From positions 1 through 23,403 of IMG/VR virus record IMGVR_UViG_3300027833_000226: a DNA stretch of 23,403 nt; one strand, written 5' to 3'. Below are positions 1 to 7,258 of the stretch, piece by piece (within the stretch, counting starts at the first letter, position 1; each line of letters opens with the position of its first letter). Source of the DNA: a virus. The position numbers and the translations under genes were made by a program. The notes under the pieces were generated by a model that saw only the letters and a program-made list of their open reading frames with translations, ran no database searches and was not told the origin of the DNA.

Positions 1-2584
1 CTGCCGCAGATGCACCAGTATATGTGATTACACCATTCGTGGAGTTGTAGGATAGTGAACCATCCCCTCCCGCATCGGTTACTGATACTGAGTTCTTTGC
101 GTCACTATCGGCACGAGCAGTGGTGTAATATAAGTTACTACCCTCACTGACATCACTAGACGATTTCGTGCCGAGTCTAATGTCAAAATCAGAATCAGCA
201 CGAGTAGTAGTATAATAGAGGTTTGTACCTTCCGTGACATTTGCTGTTGTTTTGGTAGCAAGTCTGACATCAAAGTCTGAATCCGCACGAGTGGTTGTAT
301 AATAGAGATTACTTCCTTCTGGTAATTGTCCAGTGTTTGCATCTGATAAATCGGAATCAAAGTTTACTTTAGTATAGATATCTTCTACATCAATACTAAA
401 TTGACCAGTTCCACTATTGTATGTTAAGTCTCCACCACCAGAGAACATTCCACGGATTGTTCCGGTAGATGTTGTATCACCCAGTGCAGAGTCAAATCTT
501 GCACGAGTATAATAGAGGTTTGTACCTTCTGCTAATCCTGTTGTTGTGATACCACGGAATTGACCAACAACGTGTAGGTCTGTACCGACATAGAAGTCAC
601 CAACTACACTTGCACCATCACTCTCGGTTGACAATCTAAGGACATCATTGTAGTAAAGTTCAACAGCAGAGTCTTTGTAGAACTTTGCCATATCGGTGAT
701 GGTTTCACCTGACTTTGACCCTTGCAATTCAAGAATATCACTTTGAACCAGTAGTCTTCCATCATTAGTAATGAAACCTTTACCACCACTGTGGGACTTT
801 CTTAATGCGAGTTCTCCTGTTGCATCACCAAGTTTTAATGCACGAGGAATATTATCCGCATTGTGTGCCCCGACATGAATATTGTCTACATATGCAGAAT
901 CAAGAGATGCCGTTGTGGATGTCAAGTTGTTGAAGTCTGCACTGTCTATCTGTGTTGTTAAACGTAAAAGGAAATCCGAATCAAAGTTTGCTTGACTGTA
1001 AACCTGTTCAACATCAATATTGAATTGACCAGTTCCACTATTATATGTAAGGTCTCCCCCACTTGAGAATAATCCACGAATAGTTGAAGTTGTTGTTGCA
1101 TCTACACTACCAACCGCACCTAAAGATGTGATGTTCGCAGAGTCAAAGGTTGCTTGACTTCCTGTTAGATTTGTGATAGTTGCGTTGGTATTGGTTAATG
1201 TAGTAATACCCGCACTGTCAATCTGTGAGGTCAATCGTGTTAAGAAGTCACTGTCAAAGTTTGCTTGAGTATATACATCTTCAACATCAAAGGTAAACTG
1301 ACCAGTAGAAGAATTATATGTTAAGTCTCCTCCCGCAGAGAATAGTCCACGCATCGTAGAAGTTGATGTCGCATCAAATCCAGTGATGCCACCCACAGAA
1401 GTAATGTTTGCACTATCAAACGTTGCCTGTGACCCAGTTAACTGAGTTGTCGCAAGATTGGTAACGGTTGCAGAATCAATCTGTGCATTCGTTATATCTG
1501 CATTGTTTGATGTTAGGTTATAAACCTGTTGTAGACTTGTCGTATCTGAGTCAATCAGATTATGCCAAGAACCACCATGTGCAAAGAGTCCTCTACCTGT
1601 TCCATGTACGTGTGCGAACATACCATGATATGTTCCCGCATTTGGTAGGTCACCTTCTGAACTGTACACATTACCGAATAGAATCTTACCAGTTGTCTCT
1701 AGGGTCTCACCATTGAGTGTCCAGTAACCAGTACCCTCATTCCACAAGAATGATTTGTTTGCGGAATCACCACGTTCAATCTCAATACCCGCATTCTCTG
1801 TTGGAGCACCTGTGGCATTGGAGTTGAGGACAATCGTATTGTCTGCAAGGTTAATTGTTTCGGTGTTTACGGTGGTCTCAGTACCAGTGATGGTCAGATT
1901 ACCATCAAGGATAGTATTACCAGTTACTCGTAGAGTGCCAATATTCGCACTGTCAAAGGTTGCCTGACTTCCGGTCAGTTGAGTATTCGCAAGGTTTGTG
2001 ATGGTTGCACTATCAATAGTCGCACCATTGACTACAGTCACACCTGCATGAAAAGTCTCATTAATATTAGTTCTAGCAAGGTCAGAATCATTAAAGGTAA
2101 AAGTACCGGATGAACTATCAAAAGAGAATACCGCAGTATTGTTTGTACTTAATGATAGGTCTAGGTTGATCTTGTCGCCATTGTTATCAACAAGAATTAA
2201 GTCACCGCCACTGTCTTTTAGTTGTACAGTTCCGAGAGTGATCGTGCTACCACTTAGATAGAGGTCACGAAACTTGCTATCCAGTGTACCGAGGTCATAT
2301 GTCTCGTGTGCACTCGGTATTATGTGTCCAGTGATTGAGTTATTTTTTAAACCAAAGGTATATGTGCCCAGATCACTATCATATACAGCAGTGAGGTTGT
2401 CATCAGTACGGAGGTTTGTAACAACATATTTACCCGATGATGTCTTATACGCGAGAATTGATCCGTCTGACTCAGTTGCAGAAACATCTACACCACCAAG
2501 ATTTCCTATACTGAAAGCACCAGATGTCACTTTCCGAATGGGTGTGCCAACTACTACCTTCTTTACAATGATTTTATCAGTCAT
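1..2584 (-). CDS. Long repeat-built tail fibre, N-terminal 861 codons (runs off left edge)
   Basis: I translated the minus strand from the ATG at 2584 to the window edge and found no stop. AAGGA 9 nt before the ATG is a good ribosome-binding site. The order is: an N-terminal region with 'MTDKIIVKKVVVGTP' and short beta blocks ('LYLSGSTITLGTVQL'); 'ITGTETTVNTETINLADNTI' followed by 'APTENAGIEIERGDS' near 1905-1745, a block common in marine myovirus fibres; a His-rich 'GMFAHVHGTGRGLFAHGGSW' near 1624-1565; three 'TGSQATFDSANI' blocks; three 36-residue 'RGLFSxGGDLTY..' units; a distinct domain near 870-540 ('ALKLGDATGELALRKSHSGG'); and finally 29-residue 'EGTNLYYTTTRADSDF' units at the left end. 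This is a trimeric fibre-shaft architecture. The receptor-binding tip lies outside the window. Confidence 0.88.
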   Translation of the reverse strand, partial: MTDKIIVKKVVVGTPIRKVTSGAFSIGNLGGVDVSATESDGSILAYKTSSGKYVVTNLRTDDNLTAVYDSDLGTYTFGLKNNSITGHIIPSAHETYDLGTLDSKFRDLYLSGSTITLGTVQLKDSGGDLILVDNNGDKINLDLSLSTNNTAVFSFDSSSGTFTFNDSDLARTNINETFHAGVTVVNGATIDSATITNLANTQLTGSQATFDSANIGTLRVTGNTILDGNLTITGTETTVNTETINLADNTIVLNSNATGAPTENAGIEIERGDSANKSFLWNEGTGYWTLNGETLETTGKILFGNVYSSEGDLPNAGTYHGMFAHVHGTGRGLFAHGGSWHNLIDSDTTSLQQVYNLTSNNADITNAQIDSATVTNLATTQLTGSQATFDSANITSVGGITGFDATSTSTMRGLFSAGGDLTYNSSTGQFTFDVEDVYTQANFDSDFLTRLTSQIDSAGITTLTNTNATITNLTGSQATFDSANITSLGAVGSVDATTTSTIRGLFSSGGDLTYNSGTGQFNIDVEQVYSQANFDSDFLLRLTTQIDSADFNNLTSTTASLDSAYVDNIHVGAHNADNIPRALKLGDATGELALRKSHSGGKGFITNDGRLLVQSDILELQGSKSGETITDMAKFYKDSAVELYYNDVLRLSTESDGASVVGDFYVGTDLHVVGQFRGITTTGLAEGTNLYYTRARFDSALGDTTSTGTIRGMFSGGGDLTYNSGTGQFSIDVEDIYTKVNFDSDLSDANTGQLPEGSNLYYTTTRADSDFDVRLATKTTANVTEGTNLYYTTTRADSDFDIRLGTKSSSDVSEGSNLYYTTARADSDAKNSVSVTDAGGDGSLSYNSTNGVITYTGASAA
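101..319 (-). repeat. 29-residue LYYT fibre repeats
   Basis: Units begin at 319, 232 and 145, exactly 87 bp apart, coding for 'EGxNLYYTTTRADSDFDxRL' then about nine variable residues. The third is partial, diverging after 'RADSD'. A related 'EGTNLYYTRARFDSA' lies at about 485-529. 'EGTNLYYT' repeats are well known in fibres of marine myoviruses. Confidence 0.88.
347..454 (-). repeat. 36-residue fibre repeat, copy 3
   Basis: The third 108-bp unit of the RGLFSxGGDLTY type ('RGMFSGGGDLTYNSGTGQF' then 'DVEDIYTKVNFDSDL'), separated from the first two by the non-repeat domain at about 540-870. Confidence 0.85.
971..1351 (-). repeat. 36-residue fibre repeats, copies 1 and 2
   Basis: Units at 1244-1351 and 971-1078, each 108 bp, coding for 'RGLFSxGGDLTYNSxTGQF' then 'DVExVYxQANFDSDF'. 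A third copy is at 347-454. The TGSQATFDSANI block at 1130-1165 lies between these two copies, and further copies of that block lie at 1403-1438 and 1940-1975. Confidence 0.85.
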
Positions 2585-2599
2585 TATTGTTGATCCTTT

Positions 2600-2968
2600 T
2601 TATTTCGTGACCGATGGGGAGACTTCGGCTTGTCCTTCTAGGACTCTTTGAATTATTGTGTTACCATCACTGTCGGCATAAGATACTTCAACGTCATAGA
2701 CATAACGACCACGAGTCTTCATCGCGTCTGTCTGCGTGTTGGATAGGGATAGGTTAATTATTCCGTCTGTCGGTGGGGAAATTACCACGGAATTGAAGTT
2801 TATTGTATCTGGATCGTTTGCGGAATCACCATACCTACGCTTCATCCTTGCGGAGACCGAATGGTTGGAGAGATCGTATGTGCTACCGCTATCATGTATG
2901 AGATGTATTTCTACTGCAACATCTGTACCTTGATTAATGACAATATCTTCGTAATTACTTGATGACAT
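2600..2968 (-). CDS. Putative small virion/baseplate protein (122 aa)
   Basis: A beta-rich protein beginning 'NYEDIVINQGTDVAVEIHLI', with 'YDLSNHSVSARMKRRYGDS' near residues 30-48 and ending 'GRYVYDVEVSYADSDGNTIIQRVLEG'. The pattern (an initial '.QGtd..l.i.l.d..G..ydLs...v.a.m++' and a final 'G.Y.YDve......G....vl.G...v.p.vT') is that of small Ig-like or BppU-N-like domains in phage baseplates, and I recall similar proteins next to fibre genes of marine myoviruses. There is no clear Shine-Dalgarno sequence. It ends 15 bp before the long fibre gene and may be an adaptor or partner for it. The assignment rests on pattern and context. Confidence 0.8.
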   Translation of the reverse strand: MSSSNYEDIVINQGTDVAVEIHLIHDSGSTYDLSNHSVSARMKRRYGDSANDPDTINFNSVVISPPTDGIINLSLSNTQTDAMKTRGRYVYDVEVSYADSDGNTIIQRVLEGQAEVSPSVTK

Positions 2969-3006
2969 CTATTATACCCGTTATAAAAACAATGATTTCT
3001 TGTCTT

Positions 3007-3014
3007 TATTTATA
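3007..3014 (-). promoter_or_regulatory. T4-type late promoter box TATAAATA before the 122-aa gene
   Basis: An exact TATAAATA on the minus strand in the 66-bp gap 2969-3034, ending 38 nt before the ATG at 2968. This is good spacing for a late transcript with a leader. It should drive the 122-aa gene and the long fibre gene that follows. Confidence 0.8.
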
Positions 3015-3034
3015 AGGTTTAGAACGCCAAGATT

Positions 3035-3703
3035 TTAGTATTCTGACATTATTTCTTCTATTATATCGTCTTGCATACCGAGTGCCATATCACTTTGGTT
3101 GAAAATATATGATACGGTAATCCGGTAGCAGTCTGTCTCTGCGGCATGATAAACTCTTTTGTACCAAGGTTCGTCATATGAACCAAAGTATCCTGCTTTA
3201 CATTGCCAACCCTTCTTATCCTGCATTGTGACCATTTGACCAGTATGACCATCTACATACTTGAAGTTTCCTTCACCAGTTTCTGACCAAGAGAATATGA
3301 GATTGTATGCACACGCATTGGCATTATTATGCCAAGAGATATATCCATTAGGAGGATACATCTGAGTTAATGCATTGTTTCGTGTGCTTAATAATGTACA
3401 GAGTTCTTGATTATACTTGCTATATCTTTCAATATACTCTGCTCCCTTTGTTGGGTATTCGTTAACATGATGCAGTCGGTCTGCCTTCAATGCATACGAG
3501 TGTCCGTGATCTGGAAAACCTTCATGGTTTGTGTCTTCAGCAATAATCTTATCGCGATACTCATCACTCATATGGTATTTACGATCTTCTGGTTTACCAT
3601 GCAGTTTGAGGCAACTTGCGACATCTTCTTTGTTGTCATAATACCATAAGAAGTTGTTAAGTGATTTTAATATTTCCTTATTGTTTATTGGAATATTTTT
3701 CAT
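3035..3703 (-). CDS. 2-oxoglutarate/Fe(II)-dependent oxygenase-like protein
   Basis: A 222-aa protein from the ATG at 3703, which overlaps the glycosyltransferase stop as ATGA, with GAAGGA about 12 nt upstream. The frame also extends to a TTG at 3730, but the ATGA start is preferred. The double-stranded beta-helix signature is visible: 'GYISWHNNANACAYNLIFSW' with His125 and Asn127 where most family members have HxD, 'KYVDGHTGQ', 'GWQCKAGYFGSY', distal His186 in 'RVYHAAET', and Arg194 in 'YRITVSYIF' as the likely 2-oxoglutarate ligand. The family hydroxylates amino acids, nucleobases or small molecules, with 2-oxoglutarate going to succinate. The HxN may be a real family variant or indicate altered chemistry. 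The substrate is unknown; the glycosyltransferase neighbour suggests a joint modification pathway. Confidence 0.75.
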   Translation of the reverse strand: MKNIPINNKEILKSLNNFLWYYDNKEDVASCLKLHGKPEDRKYHMSDEYRDKIIAEDTNHEGFPDHGHSYALKADRLHHVNEYPTKGAEYIERYSKYNQELCTLLSTRNNALTQMYPPNGYISWHNNANACAYNLIFSWSETGEGNFKYVDGHTGQMVTMQDKKGWQCKAGYFGSYDEPWYKRVYHAAETDCYRITVSYIFNQSDMALGMQDDIIEEIMSEY

Positions 3704-4446
3704 ACCAAGGGGACATCCTTCTGTAAACAACCAGAGTAATGCCTAAGTATCGGTGGTTTTCCACTCTTTGATGGCAATTTATTATAACCATATTGAGTAA
3801 AATAATTCCATCGGATATCATCTTCAAAGAAACCAATCTTGAGGTCTTTGTATTTTTCTACCTTGTTAACTAACCACCAGAGTGTTGTCTGGTCAAAGTG
3901 CTTGAGGTCTTGTTTCCATTGTTGTGAATCAAATCCTTCTGGTTTAAATGCACCAGAAAATTGTCTGCGATACAAGTCATCCCATTCATCCATAAACTCC
4001 ATTACTAATGGATTACTACTGCGGTAAAGACAAACACCCCCGCACAAGGAATACTTTTCCACCCTACCATTATATTTAAATTCTCGGATTGCATAGTATT
4101 CTTCACGATCCTTGGTCAATTCGTGAAAGACCATATCGTAGTCTTTCATCTCATCCCAGACGGTCATAATGTCTTCGTGTTCACACTCCATGTCCGCATC
4201 AACATACATTGTAATATCATAGGGAGAGTTTGCCATGCCCCATAATTTAGCACGATAATGACTATCACAGAAGATAACATTGTCTGCTTCTTCTTCTCGT
4301 CCGTCAAGGAATCGTTCCTCTGTGCACAGAGTAATTAATGCTTCTGGATAGTAGTCTTTTATGGATTGAATCAGATTGATCGCATACGAATAGAAATTAG
4401 AATTCCTTGATGCGACAACAACAAATCCTTTAGTCTGTTTTTCCAT
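3700..4446 (-). CDS. GT-A-fold glycosyltransferase (GT8-like)
   Basis: A 248-aa cytoplasmic enzyme with no signal peptide or membrane helix. The layout of a nucleotide-diphospho-sugar transferase is visible: a beta-strand start 'GFVVVASRNSNFYSYAINLIQSI', the metal/nucleotide motif D-A-D at residues 83-85 in 'DITMYVDADMECEHED', a 'SLCGGVCLYRSS' strand near 133-144 (the place of the acceptor-side '.sGv.l' motif in GT8-type enzymes), 'DQTTLWWL' at 185-192, and 'ILRHYSG' at 233-239 (the place of the family's C-terminal His). Donor and acceptor cannot be read from sequence. It overlaps the gene before it by 17 bp and the next by ATGA (3700-3703). Sitting between fibre genes, it may glycosylate a virion protein or alter host or virion sugars. 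Confidence 0.85.
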   Translation of the reverse strand: MEKQTKGFVVVASRNSNFYSYAINLIQSIKDYYPEALITLCTEERFLDGREEEADNVIFCDSHYRAKLWGMANSPYDITMYVDADMECEHEDIMTVWDEMKDYDMVFHELTKDREEYYAIREFKYNGRVEKYSLCGGVCLYRSSNPLVMEFMDEWDDLYRRQFSGAFKPEGFDSQQWKQDLKHFDQTTLWWLVNKVEKYKDLKIGFFEDDIRWNYFTQYGYNKLPSKSGKPPILRHYSGCLQKDVPLV

Positions 4447-4879
4447 CTTCTATTGCTTCCTGTACTAATAATATTGCGTATAGATTCACTTCAGGAATAG
4501 ACTTAGATCGTCTGAGTTTTGATTTCAGTAAACGATTCTTAGACTCTTTGATTTCAGCAATCTCAAAAGTTTCTAGTTTGTACTCAAAGAGTTTCTCTAG
4601 TTTCTTTGCCCTTTCATGCTCAAGTTTCTTCTGCTTCTCTACGTCTGCTTCACTTTGCTTCTTCTCAAGACGTTTCTTACTTGATTCGTTAATCCTGTCT
4701 TCACCAAGAAACGCGACTGCTTCTGCAAACATTTCGTTCTCAGTGCCATCTTCATTAATCTTTTGCATTTTTAGAACTTGACGTTTAGTTTTATTACCAT
4801 CAATTTCTTCACTAATCGCATTCAGTATTTGTTTTTTGGGGGTTTCCCAAAAAGCATTATCTAACCATGTTCTTGCCAT
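4430..4879 (-). CDS. Charged helical protein of unknown function (149 aa)
   Basis: The start has GGAG 6 nt upstream in a 39-bp gap, a better ribosome-binding site than most here. Residues about 1-62 are a small domain ('RTWLDNAFWETPKKQILNAI', 'LKMQKINEDGTENEMF'). Residues about 63-125 are very rich in Lys, Glu and Arg and should be one long helix or coiled coil. The last 25 residues ('IPEVNLYAILLVQEAIEDG') are more hydrophobic. No family is recognised. Its stop lies 17 bp inside the glycosyltransferase gene, so the two are probably co-translated. It could be a fibre-assembly chaperone or a scaffold for the two enzymes that follow; both are guesses from position. Confidence 0.8.
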   Translation of the reverse strand: MARTWLDNAFWETPKKQILNAISEEIDGNKTKRQVLKMQKINEDGTENEMFAEAVAFLGEDRINESSKKRLEKKQSEADVEKQKKLEHERAKKLEKLFEYKLETFEIAEIKESKNRLLKSKLRRSKSIPEVNLYAILLVQEAIEDGKTD

Positions 4880-4918
4880 TTAAAGTCTCCAATTCATTCA
4901 GTTTTATATATATGTAAA

Positions 4919-7243
4919 TTATGCTGTTCTTTGGTACAGGGTATATGTCTCAATAGTAGATGAACCAGTGTCAATCGTTGTTCCCACATAGTTGCCAGTA
5001 TAGTTACCCGCAAAGTTTCTTGCATAATCTGCACTATAGGTACTATTACGAGTCACAGTAGACACACCAGTTGACTCACGAGTAGAGTCTATAGTAGATG
5101 TTCTATTATAATTCTGTGAATAGTTAGATGATCTAGTTCTCTGATAGTTGTCAGTGTAGTTAGATGATCTAGTTCTATTATATGCTTGAGAGTAGTTAGA
5201 TGATCTAGTTCTCTGATAGTTTGCCTCAAAGTTTCTGGAATAGTTACCTGCGTAGTTACCCGCAAAATCACCTGCAAAGTTTGTGGTACGTGTTCTACTG
5301 TATGCCTCTTCGTAGTTACCTACATAGTCACCTGCGTAGTCACCTGCGAAGTTACCAGTATAAGTTGTTACACGTGTTCTCTGGTAGTCACCTACGTAGT
5401 TACCCAAGTAATTTCTAGCATAATTTGTCTGACGATCTCTATCAAAGTTTCTGGAATAGTTACCCGTAAAGTTACCCAAGTAATTTCTAGCATAGTTCGT
5501 TGCCCGTGTTCTGGTGTAAGCACGAGCATAGTTACCTAAGAAGTTACCTAAGAAGTTACGAGAATAGTTACCAACAAAGTTACCAGTAAAGTTACGAGCA
5601 TAGTTACCAACAAAGTTACCAGTGTAATTTCTAGAATAGTTGCCTTGAAAAGTACGGGCAAAGTTTCTGGAATAGTAACCAACACGTGTGTAGAAATATG
5701 TACCACTACCACTTGCAGATCGGACGTATGTCAGAGTTCTGGTAAAAGCACGAGAATAGTTAGCAGTACGGTTACGAATAAATGCCCTAGCATAGTTCGT
5801 TGCCCGTGTTCTGGTGTAAGCACGAGCATAGTTCGTTGCCCGTGTTCTGGTGTAAGCACGTGCGAAGTTTGTCTGACGATCTCTATCAAATGTACGGGAA
5901 TAGTTGCCAACATAGTTACCTAAGAAGTTACGAGCATAATTTGTTTGACGATCTCTGGTGTAAGCGCGAGCATATTGTCCAGAGAAGTTGCCTAAGAAGT
6001 TACGAGCATAGTTTGTCTGACGAGTTCTACCGTAGTTACCAACAAAGTCACCAACATAATTTGTTGCACGGGTGCGAGTAGATGTAGTTATACGGGTTCT
6101 TGTATAAGTTCCAGTATAGTTACCAACAAAGTCTCCCGCAAAGTCTGTAGTACGTGTTCTACTATACACCCCTTCATAGTTTCTGGCATAGTTTCCGGTG
6201 TAATCTCCACCAAAGTTTCTACCATAGTCTCCGGTGTAGTCTCCTGCAAAGTTTCTTTGATAGTCTCCGGTATAATCTCCACCAAAGTTTCTACCGTAAT
6301 CACCCGCATACTCTCCAAGAAAACTCCGAATGAAGTTACCTAAAAACGTACCCGCAAAAGTTCGGTCAAAAGAACGAGAATAGTCTCCGGTATAATTACT
6401 TGATCGGGTTCTATTATATGCTTGAGCATAGTCAGTGTTGGTTGTGTTGTAACGAGTATCTGATCCTGTTCCACGAGAAACCCAAGTACCAGATGCGGTT
6501 GGTGCACCTTGGGCAGAACTTCGCATCTGATATGTTCCGATACCCGCAGTGCCATTACTAATACGAGTCTGAACACGTGAACCAAATGAGTATCGTATCT
6601 CCGCATCAGTCATCTCTTGGACACCTTGGAAGGTGCCTGTCAGTCCACTTGATCTCTTGATAGCAACAGGTCTCACCGCAGTTGGTGAAGACATTGTATT
6701 CTTTACATAGACATTGTATACTGTTCCGGTTGTGCCTGTCTGTAGTCTATCCGCAAACACATTTGACTTGTATGTACCATATCCACTAGGAGCAGATGTC
6801 GCAAGTTTATATACGCCTGGATATTCTGATACTGCGATACGAGACAGAAGACGATCTGAAAGAGTATCAACTTCAGCAGAATCTAATTCGTGTAGTTCTG
6901 GTGTTCCACCATTGTCTGCAAATTCAAGAGGATAACGGAATGAGGCAGAGTCTCCCGCAAAGTCAGCAACCCCTTCCCTTTGGTATAAGGAGGTTATTGT
7001 TTGTACAACCGGAACAGTACCCCCAGAGAATCCGTGAGTACCCGAACCATCATCAAACCTAGTATCAGTAAACGAACCGATCAGTGTATTATTAGTACTG
7101 ACCTGAGTTATCGCGGATACGTCACTAGAATCCAAAGTAGAAAGATGCAGTCCTGCCTGATACGCAAGATAATTCTCTTCGGTAGTCGTTATTTCCTTGA
7201 GGTCACCATTAGTGCCTTCAAGTTTTAGTGTCGTAGTTCCCAT
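4919..7243 (-). CDS. Tetrapeptide-repeat fibre/adhesin, paralogue B (774 aa)
   Basis: A tandem paralogue of the preceding gene, 10 bp downstream. Residues about 1-268 form the shared N-terminal domain ('TEENYLAYQAGL', 'YPGVYKLATSAPSGYGTY', 'NTMSSPTAVRPVAIKRSSG', 'VQEMTDAEIRYSFG'). Residues 273-752 split into 120 consecutive tetrapeptides without loss of frame; most fit x-[G/R]-[N/D/T/A]-[Y/F/R], such as GRNF-GGDY-TGDY and TRTR-ATNY-ARAY. An aromatic/Gly/Ser interruption (about 501-524) keeps the frame. From residue 198 to the end I see no Lys, Cys or His, and no Pro or Trp inside the repeats; Arg, Asn, Tyr, Gly, Thr and Phe dominate. The end 'IETYTLYQRTA' matches paralogue A. It is probably a fibre or adhesin exposed on the virion, with a regular beta structure inferred, not shown. 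There is no signal peptide. Confidence 0.85.
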   Translation of the reverse strand: MGTTTLKLEGTNGDLKEITTTEENYLAYQAGLHLSTLDSSDVSAITQVSTNNTLIGSFTDTRFDDGSGTHGFSGGTVPVVQTITSLYQREGVADFAGDSASFRYPLEFADNGGTPELHELDSAEVDTLSDRLLSRIAVSEYPGVYKLATSAPSGYGTYKSNVFADRLQTGTTGTVYNVYVKNTMSSPTAVRPVAIKRSSGLTGTFQGVQEMTDAEIRYSFGSRVQTRISNGTAGIGTYQMRSSAQGAPTASGTWVSRGTGSDTRYNTTNTDYAQAYNRTRSSNYTGDYSRSFDRTFAGTFLGNFIRSFLGEYAGDYGRNFGGDYTGDYQRNFAGDYTGDYGRNFGGDYTGNYARNYEGVYSRTRTTDFAGDFVGNYTGTYTRTRITTSTRTRATNYVGDFVGNYGRTRQTNYARNFLGNFSGQYARAYTRDRQTNYARNFLGNYVGNYSRTFDRDRQTNFARAYTRTRATNYARAYTRTRATNYARAFIRNRTANYSRAFTRTLTYVRSASGSGTYFYTRVGYYSRNFARTFQGNYSRNYTGNFVGNYARNFTGNFVGNYSRNFLGNFLGNYARAYTRTRATNYARNYLGNFTGNYSRNFDRDRQTNYARNYLGNYVGDYQRTRVTTYTGNFAGDYAGDYVGNYEEAYSRTRTTNFAGDFAGNYAGNYSRNFEANYQRTRSSNYSQAYNRTRSSNYTDNYQRTRSSNYSQNYNRTSTIDSTRESTGVSTVTRNSTYSADYARNFAGNYTGNYVGTTIDTGSSTIETYTLYQRTA
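4988..6427 (-). repeat. Strict tetrapeptide coding repeat array, paralogue B (120 units)
   Basis: 1440 bp coding for residues 273-752 as 12-bp units. Over long stretches the units are ordered in threes (36 bp): units 9-21 as RNF/GDY/GDY types, units 36-57 with an R-aromatic unit every third position, and units 64-85 again every third position but shifted by one after the interruption. Repeated words such as 'agttacc' and 'gtagtt' are visible on the plus strand. Confidence 0.9.
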
Positions 7244-7250
7244 ATAACCC

Positions 7251-7258
7251 TATTTATG
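7251..7258 (-). promoter_or_regulatory. Possible weak late promoter box CATAAATA
   Basis: One mismatch from TATAAATA on the minus strand, overlapping the stop codon of the 705-aa gene and ending 7 nt before the ATG of the 774-aa gene. Like the gp25 box it would give almost no leader. No clear Shine-Dalgarno sequence precedes this ATG. Confidence 0.25.

Noticed and set aside
79-360. 93-codon minus-strand frame, and another at 604-789
   Set aside because: Both are other-frame readings of the long fibre gene; the fibre frame gives the known LYYT repeats at the same place.
2274-2651. 125-codon plus-strand frame and similar ones at 1468-1716 and 1755-1967
   Set aside because: They are antisense to the long fibre gene, whose minus-strand frame I followed without a stop from 2584 to the edge.
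2971-2976. TATAAT on the minus strand just before the 122-aa gene
   Set aside because: There is no -35 element at usual spacing and it abuts the ATG; the TATAAATA at 3007-3014 is much better placed.
3704-3730. N-terminal extension of the oxygenase gene to a TTG at 3730
   Set aside because: The ATG at 3703 forms an ATGA overlap with the glycosyltransferase stop and has GAAGGA upstream, so it is the more likely start.
4901-4913. TATATATAAAA-like sequence before the 149-aa gene
   Set aside because: It does not match the late box TATAAATA, and A/T runs are common in gaps here.
4988-6427. Short regular DNA repeats suggestive of a CRISPR or satellite array
   Set aside because: The repeats are 12/36 bp, contiguous without spacers, and wholly inside one long coding frame.
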